Of a stretch of 64,000 nucleotides of DNA, positions 18,497 to 27,752 are shown piece after piece. Source of the DNA: Megamonas funiformis. GTDB taxonomy: Bacteria > Bacillota > Negativicutes > Selenomonadales > Selenomonadaceae. The stretch covers positions 1,997,292 to 2,061,291 of the forward strand of contig NZ_CP048627.1 in the NCBI RefSeq assembly GCF_010669225.1, in the 5' to 3' direction. The notes below the pieces were generated by a model that saw only the letters and a list, made by a program, of their open reading frames with translations, searched no databases and was not told the origin of the DNA. Each line of letters starts with the position of its first letter. Within the stretch, counting starts at the first letter, position 1. A program made the translations under genes and the position numbers.

Positions 18497-18959
18497 TATC
18501 TTTTTTATTTTCTTTTTCATTTTGTTGGCAAGTAATCATTGCATTATTTTCTTTAGCTTGTCTTGCCAATTCTGATAAAGTAACACTATCTAAATAACCA
18601 TTTATCACTTTATTCAAACCTAACCAAAATGGCAATACACTACAATAATCAGCTCTATTACAATTACAATGATCTTTTTCAATACAAGCAATTGGAGCCA
18701 TATCTCCTTCAGCTGCTCGCAAAATATCGCCAGCTGTGTATTGCATACTAGATTTTGCTAATAAATAACCTCCATTATTTCCTCGCACGCTTTTTACTAA
18801 TTTTGCTTTTATCAATAAAGAAATTATCTGTTCCATATATTTCAAACTTATATTCTGTCTAGTTGCAATATCTTTTAACGGAATGGGATTACCTGTATTA
18901 TTCACTGTTAAATCAATCATTGTTCTCAATGCATATCGACCTTTTGTTGAAACCTTCAT
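18489..18959 (-). CDS. Rrf2-family transcriptional regulator (IscR/CymR-like)
   Basis: This 156-residue regulator has an N-terminal winged helix (MKVSTKGRYALRTMIDL, residues 1-17) and a cysteine cluster CIEKDHCNCNRADYC around residues 95-110. Three or four such cysteines can ligate an iron-sulfur cluster, as in IscR, so it may sense Fe-S, iron or redox state. The C-terminal tail is unusually Lys/Asn/Glu-rich (KENKKDKK). ATG 18959 is chosen over GTG 18968, which lies inside the GAGGTG ribosome site. No isc or suf genes are adjacent, so the target is unknown. Confidence 0.85.
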   Translation of the reverse strand: MKVSTKGRYALRTMIDLTVNNTGNPIPLKDIATRQNISLKYMEQIISLLIKAKLVKSVRGNNGGYLLAKSSMQYTAGDILRAAEGDMAPIACIEKDHCNCNRADYCSVLPFWLGLNKVINGYLDSVTLSELARQAKENNAMITCQQNEKENKKDKK

Positions 18960-19114
18960 CAAAATCACCTCATAAATATTTTACTATTATTTTAGTAGGA
19001 AATCAATTTTAAAAACTGCTATATTCTCAATTTTTTTCTATTTTTTCTCAATTATACACCTATAAAATATCAGGTATTTAATTATATAAAAAATTAACAA
19101 TGTAACAATATTAC

Positions 19115-19143
19115 TTGACTTTAATATTATAGCTAAGTATAAT
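19115..19143 (+). promoter_or_regulatory. Sigma-A promoter of T-box/leuS
   Basis: TTGACT (19115-19120) and TATAAT (19138-19143) are exactly 17 bp apart, upstream of the leuS leader. Confidence 0.88.
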
Positions 19144-19159
19144 GATATTTGTTTATATC

Positions 19160-19376
19160 AAATTCAAATCCAATGATACAGAGTAGTAAATTATTTAAGG
19201 ATTTTTCAGAAAGTAGGCGGTTGATGCGAGCCTATAATCATGTAATTGAACTCGCTGTGGAGGAGTGCAAAAGCACCGCTAATCCCGTTAAGATTTTAAA
19301 GAGGATAACTTTTTGTTATCAATCAGGGTGGTACCGCGATAATTCGTCCCTGGCATTTTGCCAGGGGCTTTTTTAA
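19160..19376 (+). ncRNA. T-box leader (tRNA-Leu responsive) of leuS
   Basis: The T-box core AGGGTGGTACCGCG is at 19325-19338, followed by a terminator hairpin (CCCTGG/CCAGGG with T-run, 19348-19375). A stem I-like domain (about 19190-19265) carries GAACTCGCT, where CTC (19251-19253) followed by a purine fits a leucine specifier codon. Uncharged tRNA-Leu would bind specifier and T-box and favour antitermination into leuS. The T-box motif is unmistakable; the exact specifier is inferred. Confidence 0.95.
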
Positions 19377-19407
19377 TGTCCAAAAATAGTATAGGAGTGT
19401 TAATTTT

Positions 19408-21879
19408 ATGGAAAAATATTGTCCTCAATCCATTGAAAAAAAATGGCAGAAAATCTGGGACGAAACAAAAGCTTACCAGATTAATATGGACCCAAACAAA
19501 CCAAAATATTATGTACTTGAAATGTTCCCTTACCCATCTGGTAATTTACATATGGGACATGTTCGCAATTACTCCATCGGTGATGTTATTGCTCGTTATA
19601 AAACTATGAATGGTTTCAATGTACTTCATCCAATGGGCTTTGACGCATTCGGTATGCCTGCTGAAAACGCAGCTATCAAACATGGCGTTAGTCCTTCTGA
19701 CTGGACTGAAGATAATATGGCAAATATGACTCGTCAACAAAAAGAAATGGGTCTTTCTTACGACTGGGATAGAAAAGTTGCTACTTGCCATGAAGATTAT
19801 TATAAATGGACTCAATGGCTCTTTGAATTATTCTATAAAAAAGGCTTAGCTTATAAGAAAAAAGCTTCTGCTAACTGGTGTGAAACTTGCCATACTGTAC
19901 TTGCTAATGAACAAGTTATTGATGGTAAATGCTGGCGCTGTGATGATACAGTAGTGAAAAAAGACCTTGAACAATGGTTCTTAAAAATCACAGATTATGC
20001 TGATGTATTATTAAAAGACCTTGATAAACTTGAAGGCTGGCCAAACCGCGTAAAAATCATGCAGGATAACTGGATTGGTCGCAGTGAAGGTGCTGAATTT
20101 AGCTTTGATGTACCTGATTACAATGAAAAAATTTCTGTTTATACAACTCGCCCTGATACTGTATTTGGTGTATCTTATGTTGTACTTGCAGCAGAACATC
20201 CACTTGTAAAAAAATTCATCAAAGGCAAAGAAAACGAACAAGAAATCTTAAAATTCATTGAAGAAGTACACAATATGAATGAAATCGAACGTACTTCTAG
20301 TGAATCTGAGAAAAAAGGTATGTTCACAGGCGTTTATGCTATAAATCCATTCAATGGTGAAAAAGTTCCTGTATGGGTAACAAACTATGTTCTCTTTGAA
20401 TATGGTACTGGCGCTGTTATGGGTGTTCCTACTCATGATGAACGTGACTTTATGTTTGCTAAAAAATACAATTTACCAATGAAAATTGTTATTCAAAATA
20501 AAGAACATAATTTAACACTTGAAACTATGGAAAATGCATACGTTGAAGATGGTGAACTTGTAGAGTCCGGTCAATTCACTGGCATGAATAATCGTAAAGC
20601 TATCACAGCTATGATTGATTGGCTCGAAGAAAATAACCTCGGCAAACGTCGTGTAAATTATCGTTTACGTGATTGGCTCATCTCCCGTCAACGTTATTGG
20701 GGTGCTCCAATTCCTATTATTTACTGCCCTCATTGCGGTGAAGTTCTCGTTCCTGAAGAACAATTACCTGTAAAATTACCTAAAGATGTAAAATTTGAAA
20801 CTGGTGCAACTTCTCCACTTGCTCAAGCTGAAGATTTCGTAAATTGCACATGTCCAAAATGTGGTGCACCTGCAAAACGTGAAACAGATACTATGGATAC
20901 ATTCATCTGCTCTTCCTGGTACTATATGCGCTATGCTGATCCACACAATGATAAAGCTCCATTTAGCAAAGATGCTATCAATTATTGGCTCCCTGTTGAC
21001 CAATATATCGGTGGTATTGAACATGCTATCTTGCACTTATTATATTCCCGTTTCTTCACAAAAGTATTAAAAGATGCAGGTCTTGTAGAATTTGATGAAC
21101 CATTTACAAACCTTTTAACTCAAGGTATGGTTATCAAAGATGGTTCTAAAATGAGTAAATCTAAAGGAAATGTTGTATCTCCTGAAGAAATCATCAAAAA
21201 ATATGGTGCAGATACTGCTCGTCTCTTTATTTTATTTGCTGCTCCACCAGAACGTGACCTTGAATGGAGTGACCAAGGCGTTGAAGGTGCTTGGCGTTTC
21301 ATTCAGCGTGTATGGAGAATTATCCTTTCCTATGCTGATAAAGTTAAAGAAAATCCAACTTTTGATGTAAAAGCACTCACTAAAGAAGAAAAAGAATTAT
21401 TCCGTATTTTAAACGTTACTATTGAAAAAGTAACTGAAGATATCGGTACTCGTAGTACTTTCAACACTGCAATTAGCTCCATCATGGAACTTGTAAATGC
21501 TTTCTATGTATTCAAAGATGGCAACTTAAATGCAGGTCTTGCTCGCGAAGTAGTTATCAACTTAATTAAACTTTTAGCACCATTTGCACCACATGTTACT
21601 GAAGAACTTTGGCAACAAATCGGTCAAACAGGTAGCGTACATCATACTACATGGCCAACATTTGACCCTAAAGCTACTATTGCTGATGAAGTTGAAGTTG
21701 TTGTCCAAGTAAATGGTAAATTACGTAGCAAAATAATGGTATCTTCCTCTGCTACTCGTGAAGCACAACAAGAAATCGCTCTTGCTGATGAAAAAATCAA
21801 AGGCTTAATCGAAGGTAAAACTATCGTTAAAGTAATCAGCGTTCCTAAAAAACTTGTAAATATCGTTGTTAAAGGCTAA
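19408..21879 (+). CDS. leuS: Leucyl-tRNA synthetase
   Basis: This 823-residue class I synthetase charges tRNA-Leu. It has the HIGH-type motif HMGH near residue 48 ([17 protein letters not shown]), the zinc-domain cysteines CETCHTV...CWRC, the CP1 editing domain with [11 protein letters not shown] and [15 protein letters not shown], and [12 protein letters not shown] near residue 580. The C-terminal domain ends in [16 protein letters not shown]. The length is normal. It is preceded by its T-box leader and ends at a clear hairpin. Confidence 0.98.
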   Translation: MEKYCPQSIEKKWQKIWDETKAYQINMDPNKPKYYVLEMFPYPSGNLHMGHVRNYSIGDVIARYKTMNGFNVLHPMGFDAFGMPAENAAIKHGVSPSDWTEDNMANMTRQQKEMGLSYDWDRKVATCHEDYYKWTQWLFELFYKKGLAYKKKASANWCETCHTVLANEQVIDGKCWRCDDTVVKKDLEQWFLKITDYADVLLKDLDKLEGWPNRVKIMQDNWIGRSEGAEFSFDVPDYNEKISVYTTRPDTVFGVSYVVLAAEHPLVKKFIKGKENEQEILKFIEEVHNMNEIERTSSESEKKGMFTGVYAINPFNGEKVPVWVTNYVLFEYGTGAVMGVPTHDERDFMFAKKYNLPMKIVIQNKEHNLTLETMENAYVEDGELVESGQFTGMNNRKAITAMIDWLEENNLGKRRVNYRLRDWLISRQRYWGAPIPIIYCPHCGEVLVPEEQLPVKLPKDVKFETGATSPLAQAEDFVNCTCPKCGAPAKRETDTMDTFICSSWYYMRYADPHNDKAPFSKDAINYWLPVDQYIGGIEHAILHLLYSRFFTKVLKDAGLVEFDEPFTNLLTQGMVIKDGSKMSKSKGNVVSPEEIIKKYGADTARLFILFAAPPERDLEWSDQGVEGAWRFIQRVWRIILSYADKVKENPTFDVKALTKEEKELFRILNVTIEKVTEDIGTRSTFNTAISSIMELVNAFYVFKDGNLNAGLAREVVINLIKLLAPFAPHVTEELWQQIGQTGSVHHTTWPTFDPKATIADEVEVVVQVNGKLRSKIMVSSSATREAQQEIALADEKIKGLIEGKTIVKVISVPKKLVNIVVKG

Positions 21880-21893
21880 GATTAGTCTATAAA

Positions 21894-21940
21894 AAATAAG
21901 CTATAGCAATTAAAATTTTACTTTGCTATAGCTTATTTTT
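21894..21940. terminator. Bidirectional terminator leuS / PepSY gene
   Basis: AAATAAGCTATAGCAA (21894-21909) pairs with TTGCTATAGCTTATTT (21923-21938), with T-runs on both sides. Confidence 0.9.
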
Positions 21941-22556
21941 ATTTATGATTTTTCCATTTCCATTCTACGAAAGTTCCTGTATTTTTATCTATGGTAAATT
22001 CATATAAAACACCATTGACTTGTGCTCTACCTTCATATTGTAAATAGTCATCATCATGTTCTAATTTCAAATTAATATCACCTGTAGTACAATTTGGAAT
22101 TTGTGCTTTTACTAATTCAATAGCACCCGCTTCATCTACTGGTTTTCCAGATAATTTGGCATAATATTTTTTATCAATCTCATAATCCATTGCCAAAATT
22201 TCTCCGCCATACATATCTACATTATAATTATATTCTTTATTATCAGCATAAAATTCTATATCATAAATATCTTTACCATAATAATTTTCTATTTTAGTCT
22301 TTAATCGACTGATATCTTTAGCTTCCATATCTGCATTTTCTAAAACAATAATTTCAGCTTGTTCCTTTGATATTATTCCTGATTTTTCCACTTTTACATC
22401 ATGCTGTTCAATTTGCTGTTCTGTTCTATTATCCATAGGAATAACATTTTTTACTCCTTTAAATTCTTTTTGGTCATCTATCTGCGATTGCATTATACCA
22501 TAGCCTCCAAAAAAGCCCAATACTAAAATGATAATTATAATACCAACAATCCTCAC
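21939..22556 (-). CDS. Membrane-anchored protein with two PepSY domains
   Basis: The 205-residue protein has an N-terminal membrane anchor (residues 2-22) and two PepSY-like repeats. The first is about residues 58-130 (ISKEQAEIIVLENADM...VDMYGGEILAMDYEID); the second is about 138-205 (DEAGAIELVKAQIPNC...FTIDKNTGTFVEWKWK). PepSY domains are thought to inhibit or chaperone exported proteases, or to occur as envelope sensor modules. The exposed part should lie in the periplasm. The next upstream gene is a GNAT acetyltransferase 44 bp away; cotranscription is possible. Confidence 0.82.
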   Translation of the reverse strand: MRIVGIIIIILVLGFFGGYGIMQSQIDDQKEFKGVKNVIPMDNRTEQQIEQHDVKVEKSGIISKEQAEIIVLENADMEAKDISRLKTKIENYYGKDIYDIEFYADNKEYNYNVDMYGGEILAMDYEIDKKYYAKLSGKPVDEAGAIELVKAQIPNCTTGDINLKLEHDDDYLQYEGRAQVNGVLYEFTIDKNTGTFVEWKWKNHK

Positions 22557-22600
22557 AAAATCATACCCTTTCTTTATTCTCTATCCATGCTATTTAAACT

Positions 22601-23029
22601 TTACTTTATTAATTTTTCCATATGTATATGCGGACAATATTCATCTAAATAAATATCTCCACTTGCTCTATATCCTAAACTTTCATAAAAAGCTCTCGCT
22701 CTACATTGTGCAGATAAATTTATTTTTTCACCTGATAAAGCTTTCACTTTTTCCTCTAATAAGTTCATCAAGTTAGTGCCTATATGACATTTACGATATT
22801 CTTTAAGCACTGCTAATCTGCCAATTATATATGAATTTTTCTCATCTTCATCTCGATATAATCTCGCATTTGCTATAGCTTTTTCTCCTTCCCAAATAAT
22901 TAAATGATATGCAATATCATCTATATCATCAAATTCATTTTCAAATTTTTGTTCATTCACAAATACTTCTATGCGTATATCTTTTGCCTCTTGGGGCAAA
23001 TAATCAAAAAACTTGTACTTCAAATTCAT
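22601..23029 (-). CDS. GNAT-family N-acetyltransferase (ElaA-like)
   Basis: This 142-residue protein has the acetyl-CoA-binding stretch IGRLAVLKEYRKCHIGTNLM and a C-terminal ARAFYESLGYRASGDIYLDEYCPHIHM, both characteristic of the GNAT fold. The ending resembles ElaA-type acetyltransferases. The substrate is unknown. ATG 23029 follows AAAGGTGTAAAG directly and is preferred over the open frame that extends seven codons upstream. Confidence 0.85.
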   Translation of the reverse strand: MNLKYKFFDYLPQEAKDIRIEVFVNEQKFENEFDDIDDIAYHLIIWEGEKAIANARLYRDEDEKNSYIIGRLAVLKEYRKCHIGTNLMNLLEEKVKALSGEKINLSAQCRARAFYESLGYRASGDIYLDEYCPHIHMEKLIK

Positions 23030-23131
23030 CTTTACACCTTTACTTATCATACTTTTATTTATATTATATCATGAAAATTGCTCTCAATAACACCGATTAT
23101 AGCACTATTCTCATATATTTAATAAAAAAAT

Positions 23132-23183
23132 TAACAGTGTTACAAGAGTTTTATAAATAATTAAACTCTCATAAACACTGTTC
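23132..23183 (-). terminator. Terminator of feoAB
   Basis: AACAGTGTTACAAGAGTTT (23133-23151) pairs imperfectly with AAACTCTCATAAACACTGTT (23163-23182). A T-run follows on the minus strand. Confidence 0.75.
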
Positions 23184-23199
23184 AAACAAAAATTAAATA

Positions 23200-25251
23200 T
23201 TAATATAAAATATTGCTACCTACTTGATAGATAATAACGGCTACTAAATATGCAATTAATAATTGGAAAAATATTGCAAAACAAGTCCATTTTGTAGAAT
23301 TAGTTTCTTTTTTTATAGTTACAATACTAGCTATACATGGAGTATATAATAAACAAAATACCATCAAAACATAAGCATTTAATTCATGAAAACCAACTTG
23401 TGCTAATTGACCAACTAAATTATTCATGCCTTCTGCTGAATTGATATTTAAAATACCATACAATACACTCAAACTTGCTACAACAACTTCTTTTGCTGCA
23501 ATACCAGATATCAAAGCCACTGCAATCTGCCATAATCCAAGTCCAGCAGGAACTAAAATAGGTGCTATCAATCGACCGATTTGAGCTCCAAAGCTATCAC
23601 CGATATCTACCATACCGGAGAAATTAAAGTTTAAGATAAACCAGATAATTATTGAAGCTACGAAAATCGTTGTACCAGCTTTGGCTAAATATGATTTAAC
23701 TTTTTCCCAAGCATATAAGAATATAGACATTACATTTGGTGATTTATATTCAGGAAGTTCTATCAACAATACTTTTTTATCGCTCTTATCGCTCACCTTA
23801 TAAAAGATTTTAGCAATAATTATCGCCATAACTATGCCGATTACATACATAGAAAAAGCTACAAACATCGCATATTCTGGGAAAAACATTCCTGAAAATA
23901 AAATATATATTGGAAGTCTAGCACTACATGACATAAATGGCGTTACTAAAATAGTACGCAATCTATCTTTTGGGTCTTCTAATGCTCTTGATGCCATAAT
24001 TGCTGGCACTGAACAACCAAATCCCAATAATAAAGGAATAAATGCTCTACCAGATAAACCGATTTTGCCCATTACTGAGTCCATGACATAAGCCACACGC
24101 GACATATATCCACTATCTTCTAACACAGCTAAAGCTAAGAATAAAATAAATATATTCGGTAAAAATGCTAATATACCACCAATACCAGCTATAGCCCCAT
24201 CAATTAACAATGACGATATAATTGGACTGACATCTATAGAATTCAATATTGCCATCAAATCATTGCTTACAATATCTATTCCTTCTACTAAATAATTTTT
24301 AAAAATATCACCTATAGTAAAAGTTAAGAAGAAAATAAATGCCATAATAGCCAAGAAAATTGGAATACCCCAAACATTATCAGTAAGCACAGCATCTATT
24401 CTATCTGTAGAGCGCGCTTCTTTATCTTTATTTACTAATACCTCTTGTATTATTTCTTCGATAAAGTCATATTTTTGCTTGATGATATCTTTTTCATAAC
24501 TTCTATCCAATACATCAGGCAAATCTAAAGGATATTTTTCAATAATTTCTTTATCCTGTACTAATTCTTTGATTGCATGCCAACGCAAATTAGGTAATTG
24601 ACCATATTTTTCAACGAGAGCTTCCTCAATAATATCTATCTTATCTTCAATCTCATCACTATAAACAACTACACAATCTTTATGATGATTATGTCTATGC
24701 TTGCGATTTAAAATTTCTTCACCATGATGATGTTCTATTTTATCTTTAATTTTTTCACCCTGATGATGAGCAACTGCATGCATTAAGATTTCCAGACCAC
24801 GTTTTTTTCTAGCACTGACAGGAACTACTGGTATCCCTAGCATTTCTGGCAATCTATGAAAATCGATATCCATGCCTCGCTCTTCAACAATATCCATCAT
24901 ATTTAAAGCTAGAACCATTGGCTTACCTAATTCAATAAGTTGCAATGCTAAATATAAATTTCGCTCTAAAGAAGAAGCATCTGCCACATCGACAACAATA
25001 TCGACTTCATCATCTAATATATATTGACGTGATACTTGCTCTTCCATAGTATATGAAGTCAAACTATAAATTCCTGGTAAATCCACTAATTTATAATTTT
25101 CATTGTGAAATTGCATTGCTCCTTCTTTTTTTTCTACAGTTACACCGGGCCAATTAGCAACTTTTAAATGAGCACCAGTATAAGCATTAAATAAAGTAGT
25201 TTTCCCACAATTAGGATTGCCAATAAAAGCTACATGAACATCTTTACTCAT
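23200..25251 (-). CDS. feoB: Ferrous iron transport protein FeoB
   Basis: This 683-residue protein is a GTPase-coupled membrane permease for Fe2+. The N-terminal G domain has GNPNCGKTT (residues 11-19), DLPG (57-60) and NMMD (117-120). A long C-terminal membrane domain has two Gate motifs, including FGCSVPAIMASRALEDPKDRL, and YTPCIASI. Residues 162-190 form an unusual His-rich insert (nine His, including HHH at 174-176 and HRHNHH at 185-190) between the G domain and the helical linker. It overlaps feoA by 8 bp, so the two are coupled. No feoC is seen. Confidence 0.97.
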   Translation of the reverse strand: MSKDVHVAFIGNPNCGKTTLFNAYTGAHLKVANWPGVTVEKKEGAMQFHNENYKLVDLPGIYSLTSYTMEEQVSRQYILDDEVDIVVDVADASSLERNLYLALQLIELGKPMVLALNMMDIVEERGMDIDFHRLPEMLGIPVVPVSARKKRGLEILMHAVAHHQGEKIKDKIEHHHGEEILNRKHRHNHHKDCVVVYSDEIEDKIDIIEEALVEKYGQLPNLRWHAIKELVQDKEIIEKYPLDLPDVLDRSYEKDIIKQKYDFIEEIIQEVLVNKDKEARSTDRIDAVLTDNVWGIPIFLAIMAFIFFLTFTIGDIFKNYLVEGIDIVSNDLMAILNSIDVSPIISSLLIDGAIAGIGGILAFLPNIFILFLALAVLEDSGYMSRVAYVMDSVMGKIGLSGRAFIPLLLGFGCSVPAIMASRALEDPKDRLRTILVTPFMSCSARLPIYILFSGMFFPEYAMFVAFSMYVIGIVMAIIIAKIFYKVSDKSDKKVLLIELPEYKSPNVMSIFLYAWEKVKSYLAKAGTTIFVASIIIWFILNFNFSGMVDIGDSFGAQIGRLIAPILVPAGLGLWQIAVALISGIAAKEVVVASLSVLYGILNINSAEGMNNLVGQLAQVGFHELNAYVLMVFCLLYTPCIASIVTIKKETNSTKWTCFAIFFQLLIAYLVAVIIYQVGSNILY

Positions 25252-25474
25252 TTTCTATTTCCTCGATTTCTATAGCATCTGCTATTTCTTTACCTATGGC
25301 AAAACGAGTGCCACGTACCTTTATAATTACAGCACCTTGATTTTTTTTATTTAAAACCATAAGTTTTACTTGGTCAGTCATGCCGAGCATCTCCAAACGA
25401 CGTTCAATATTTCCCTCTAAATTTACTTTTTTTACAAGATAAGTTCTTCCTTTTTGTGCTTGTGATACATTCAA
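25244..25474 (-). CDS. feoA: FeoA-domain ferrous iron transport accessory protein
   Basis: This 76-residue SH3-like FeoA protein has LEMLGMTDQVKLMVLNKKNQGAVIIKVRGTRFAIGKEIADAIEIEE, the usual FeoA core. It binds and modulates the FeoB GTPase domain. Translation starts at TTG 25474, 8 bp after GGAGG; the nearby ATG 25470 is out of frame. It is the first gene of feoAB. An AT-rich stretch upstream might hold a Fur-type site, but I cannot identify one with confidence. Confidence 0.93.
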   Translation of the reverse strand: MNVSQAQKGRTYLVKKVNLEGNIERRLEMLGMTDQVKLMVLNKKNQGAVIIKVRGTRFAIGKEIADAIEIEEIENE

Positions 25475-25541
25475 AATTATTGCCTCCTAAATATACATAT
25501 TTTTCATTTTATCACATCTAGGCAAATTTTATCTAAAAAAT

Positions 25542-25572
25542 AAAAAACGACACCTTTAAATAGTGTCGCTTT
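25542..25572 (-). terminator. Terminator of the zinc-ribbon membrane gene
   Basis: CGACAC (25548-25553) pairs with GTGTCG (25563-25568), extended by A/T pairs, and a long T-rich tail follows on the minus strand. Confidence 0.8.
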
Positions 25573-25594
25573 TATAGATAAAATCATTATTTAA

Positions 25595-26344
25595 TTAAAA
25601 TTTATCCTTATCTTTTGGTGGTGTAATATCTATTATTTTACCACTTTTAGACTCTGTATATTCCGCATCTTGTTCATTTGTATATTGATTATATTGTTGA
25701 TATTCACTTTGATTTGCACCATTTAAACGGTTTCCACATTCAGGGCAGAATTTTGGAGGATTATTTCTATCTGGTGCCATCCATCCACAATTAGGACAAC
25801 GGAAATTATTTTCATCATATCTACTGCTAGCATAAGCATTAGTTTCATTTTTTTTGCCAAAAAGTTTACGATAAATAGCCATAATTATCATTACTACGAT
25901 ACCGATAAGTACCACATTGGCAATTAAGCCTAAAATATCACCCATAAATCCGCCAAGACCAAACATATTGCTGAGCATGCTACCTAAGAACATACCACCA
26001 GCAAATAAACCAATATTTCTTAAAGCACTACCCCAACGGCTACCAGATTGCTGATTGTTTGCTGTATTTGTAGTAGTGTTAGTTTTATTTGCAGTATTTG
26101 TGCTCGCATTATTTGTTGTATTATTTGTAGTTGCATTAGACTTAGGTGCTTCTGTAGCATTTGTCTTTGGTGCATCAGTTTTTGGTGTTGTTGTTGTTGT
26201 TGATTTTGTAGAAGGTGTTAAAGATTTTGTTGTACTAGCTGGAGCTTTGAACCCGCCACCGCCAGATTTTGCTTTTGCCATGCCGATACCACTAAAAGCA
26301 AAAACACACACCATCACAATTGCTAATATTTTTTTGAAATTCAT
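25595..26344 (-). CDS. Exported membrane protein with C-terminal zinc ribbon
   Basis: The 249-residue protein has a signal peptide (MNFKKILAIVMVCVFAFSG), then SGGGGFKAP and a Thr/Asn-rich low-complexity linker (about residues 35-100). Two Gly-rich hydrophobic segments follow (about 105-165). The C-terminal zinc ribbon reads FRCPNCGWMAP...KFCPECGNRL. The GGG start and the FLGSMLSNMFGLGGFMG membrane region resemble Tim44-like bacterial membrane proteins (COG4395 type), but the Tim44 domain is replaced by the ribbon. Function is unknown. Cysteine ligands after the membrane segments suggest a cytoplasmic C-terminus. It stands alone between terminators. Confidence 0.75.
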   Translation of the reverse strand: MNFKKILAIVMVCVFAFSGIGMAKAKSGGGGFKAPASTTKSLTPSTKSTTTTTPKTDAPKTNATEAPKSNATTNNTTNNASTNTANKTNTTTNTANNQQSGSRWGSALRNIGLFAGGMFLGSMLSNMFGLGGFMGDILGLIANVVLIGIVVMIIMAIYRKLFGKKNETNAYASSRYDENNFRCPNCGWMAPDRNNPPKFCPECGNRLNGANQSEYQQYNQYTNEQDAEYTESKSGKIIDITPPKDKDKF

Positions 26345-26452
26345 TATACACACTCTCTTTTTAATAGTTATTTTTTGTCTAATTAATAGTTATTTTAACA
26401 TATAAAGCATAATCAATCAATTATCTAATTAATTATTTATAAACTTGCCTAC

Positions 26453-26480
26453 AAAAAAAGCTACAGCCAAAACTGTAGCT
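26453..26480 (-). terminator. Terminator of dnaX-ybaB-recR-bofA
   Basis: AGCTACAG (26459-26466) pairs with CTGTAGCT (26473-26480). On the minus strand a run of T follows directly. Confidence 0.9.
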
Positions 26481-26481
26481 C

Positions 26482-26733
26482 TTATAACATAGAATAAATC
26501 GCTAATACCAATACTCCTGGTACTCCAAATATCCCTGCTATCAATGCCGTTATAAAATTAATCGGAATGTATACAAATCCCAAGAAATTTATAATATATA
26601 AAACGATAGCACCTATTATGCTATTATAAATGCAATTCCATAAGATTTTTAGTGGCATAGAAAAAATTTTAGTGAATACACATAAAATCAATAAGCCCAC
26701 AAAAAAAGCAATAACTAATGTAGATTCAACCAT
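26482..26733 (-). CDS. BofA-family integral membrane protein
   Basis: This 83-residue protein has two or three hydrophobic segments and the C-terminal family signature GVPGVLVLAIYSML. BofA inhibits the SpoIVFB protease that processes pro-sigma-K in Bacillus, where bofA lies just after recR as it does here. The presumed host lineage mostly does not form spores, so another role or a relic is likely. It is the last gene of the dnaX operon and begins 28 bp after recR. Confidence 0.85.
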   Translation of the reverse strand: MVESTLVIAFFVGLLILCVFTKIFSMPLKILWNCIYNSIIGAIVLYIINFLGFVYIPINFITALIAGIFGVPGVLVLAIYSML

Positions 26734-26761
26734 AAAATCACAACCTTTGTTCTAAATGAAC

Positions 26762-27358
26762 TTACATTTCTCGACGATTTTCAATAGCTTTAGCTAAAGT
26801 TACCTCATCTGCATATTCTAAATCGCCACCAACAGGAAGTCCATGAGCAATTCTTGTTACTTTTACACCTAGTGGTTTTAATAATTTGGCAATGTACATA
26901 GCTGTTGCTTCGCCTTCGATATTAGGGTTAGTAGCCATGATAACTTCTTTTACTTTATCATCATATAGACGATTTAATAATTCTTTGATATGAATATCCT
27001 CTGGCCCTACTCCTTCAATTGGCGATAAAGCTCCATGCAATACATGATAAACGCCTTTATAATCTCGCATACGTTCCATAGCCACTATATCTTTAGGCTG
27101 TTCTACTACACAAATAATAGAATGATCTCTATTTGGAGAAGTGCAAATAGCACAAGGGTCTGTATCACTGAGATTAAAACAACAACTGCAAAAGCCAATT
27201 TTTTCTTTAGCTTCAATAATAGCCTGCGCCAAGGCTTTTGCTTGGGCAGGCTCCATGTCTAAAATATGATATGCTAAGCGTACAGCTGTCTTTGAACCAA
27301 TTCCTGGTAAAGCACGAAAATGTTCAATTAGCTTAGCCATAGGCTCAATATATCTCAT
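26762..27358 (-). CDS. recR: Recombination protein RecR
   Basis: The 198-residue DNA-repair protein has a helix-hairpin-helix ([17 protein letters not shown], residues 18-34), a four-cysteine zinc finger ([16 protein letters not shown]) and a Toprim domain with the conserved end [16 protein letters not shown]. RecR loads RecA at gaps together with RecF and RecO. Its first codon abuts the last codon of the YbaB gene, giving tight coupling. Confidence 0.97.
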   Translation of the reverse strand: MRYIEPMAKLIEHFRALPGIGSKTAVRLAYHILDMEPAQAKALAQAIIEAKEKIGFCSCCFNLSDTDPCAICTSPNRDHSIICVVEQPKDIVAMERMRDYKGVYHVLHGALSPIEGVGPEDIHIKELLNRLYDDKVKEVIMATNPNIEGEATAMYIAKLLKPLGVKVTRIAHGLPVGGDLEYADEVTLAKAIENRREM

Positions 27359-27681
27359 TAGAATAATCCAGCAGGAAGATTTAAACCACTAGTTAATTTG
27401 CTCATTTCACTAGCCATCATTTCATCTACTTTTACCATAGCCTGATTTACAGCAGATAAAATAAGGTCTTGTAACATTTCTACATCTTCTGGATCTACTG
27501 CAGCTTTATCAATAACAAGGGACTGCATCTGTTTTTCACCGTTCATAACGACTTTAACAACACCGCCACCAACACTTACTTCAACAGTTTTCTTTTTAAG
27601 TTCATCTTGCATTTTTTTCATATCAGCTTGCATTTTCTGAACTTTTTTCATCATGCCAGCCATATTACCTTGATTAAACAT
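27358..27681 (-). CDS. YbaB/EbfC nucleoid-associated protein
   Basis: The 107-residue protein has the family pattern of a basic, Met/Lys-rich N-terminal helix ([20 protein letters not shown]), a central [17 protein letters not shown]-like sheet and [19 protein letters not shown]. These dimers bind DNA non-specifically. ATG 27681 is 7 bp from GGAGG and preferred over the adjacent TTG. The position between dnaX and recR is the classic arrangement. Confidence 0.94.
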   Translation of the reverse strand: MFNQGNMAGMMKKVQKMQADMKKMQDELKKKTVEVSVGGGVVKVVMNGEKQMQSLVIDKAAVDPEDVEMLQDLILSAVNQAMVKVDEMMASEMSKLTSGLNLPAGLF

Positions 27682-27752
27682 CAAAATACCTCCATATAAA
27701 ATATTTTTCTCTATTTAGAGTATCAAAATAAAATAAAATCGTCAATTATCTA

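Noticed and set aside
19149-19609. Short plus-strand frames in the leuS leader and at the leuS 5' end
   Set aside because: They run through the T-box structure and overlap leuS in another frame; no protein features.
25475-25541. Fur box before feoA
   Set aside because: An AT-rich run with GATAAAATG is present, but it lacks the inverted-repeat form needed to call a Fur site.
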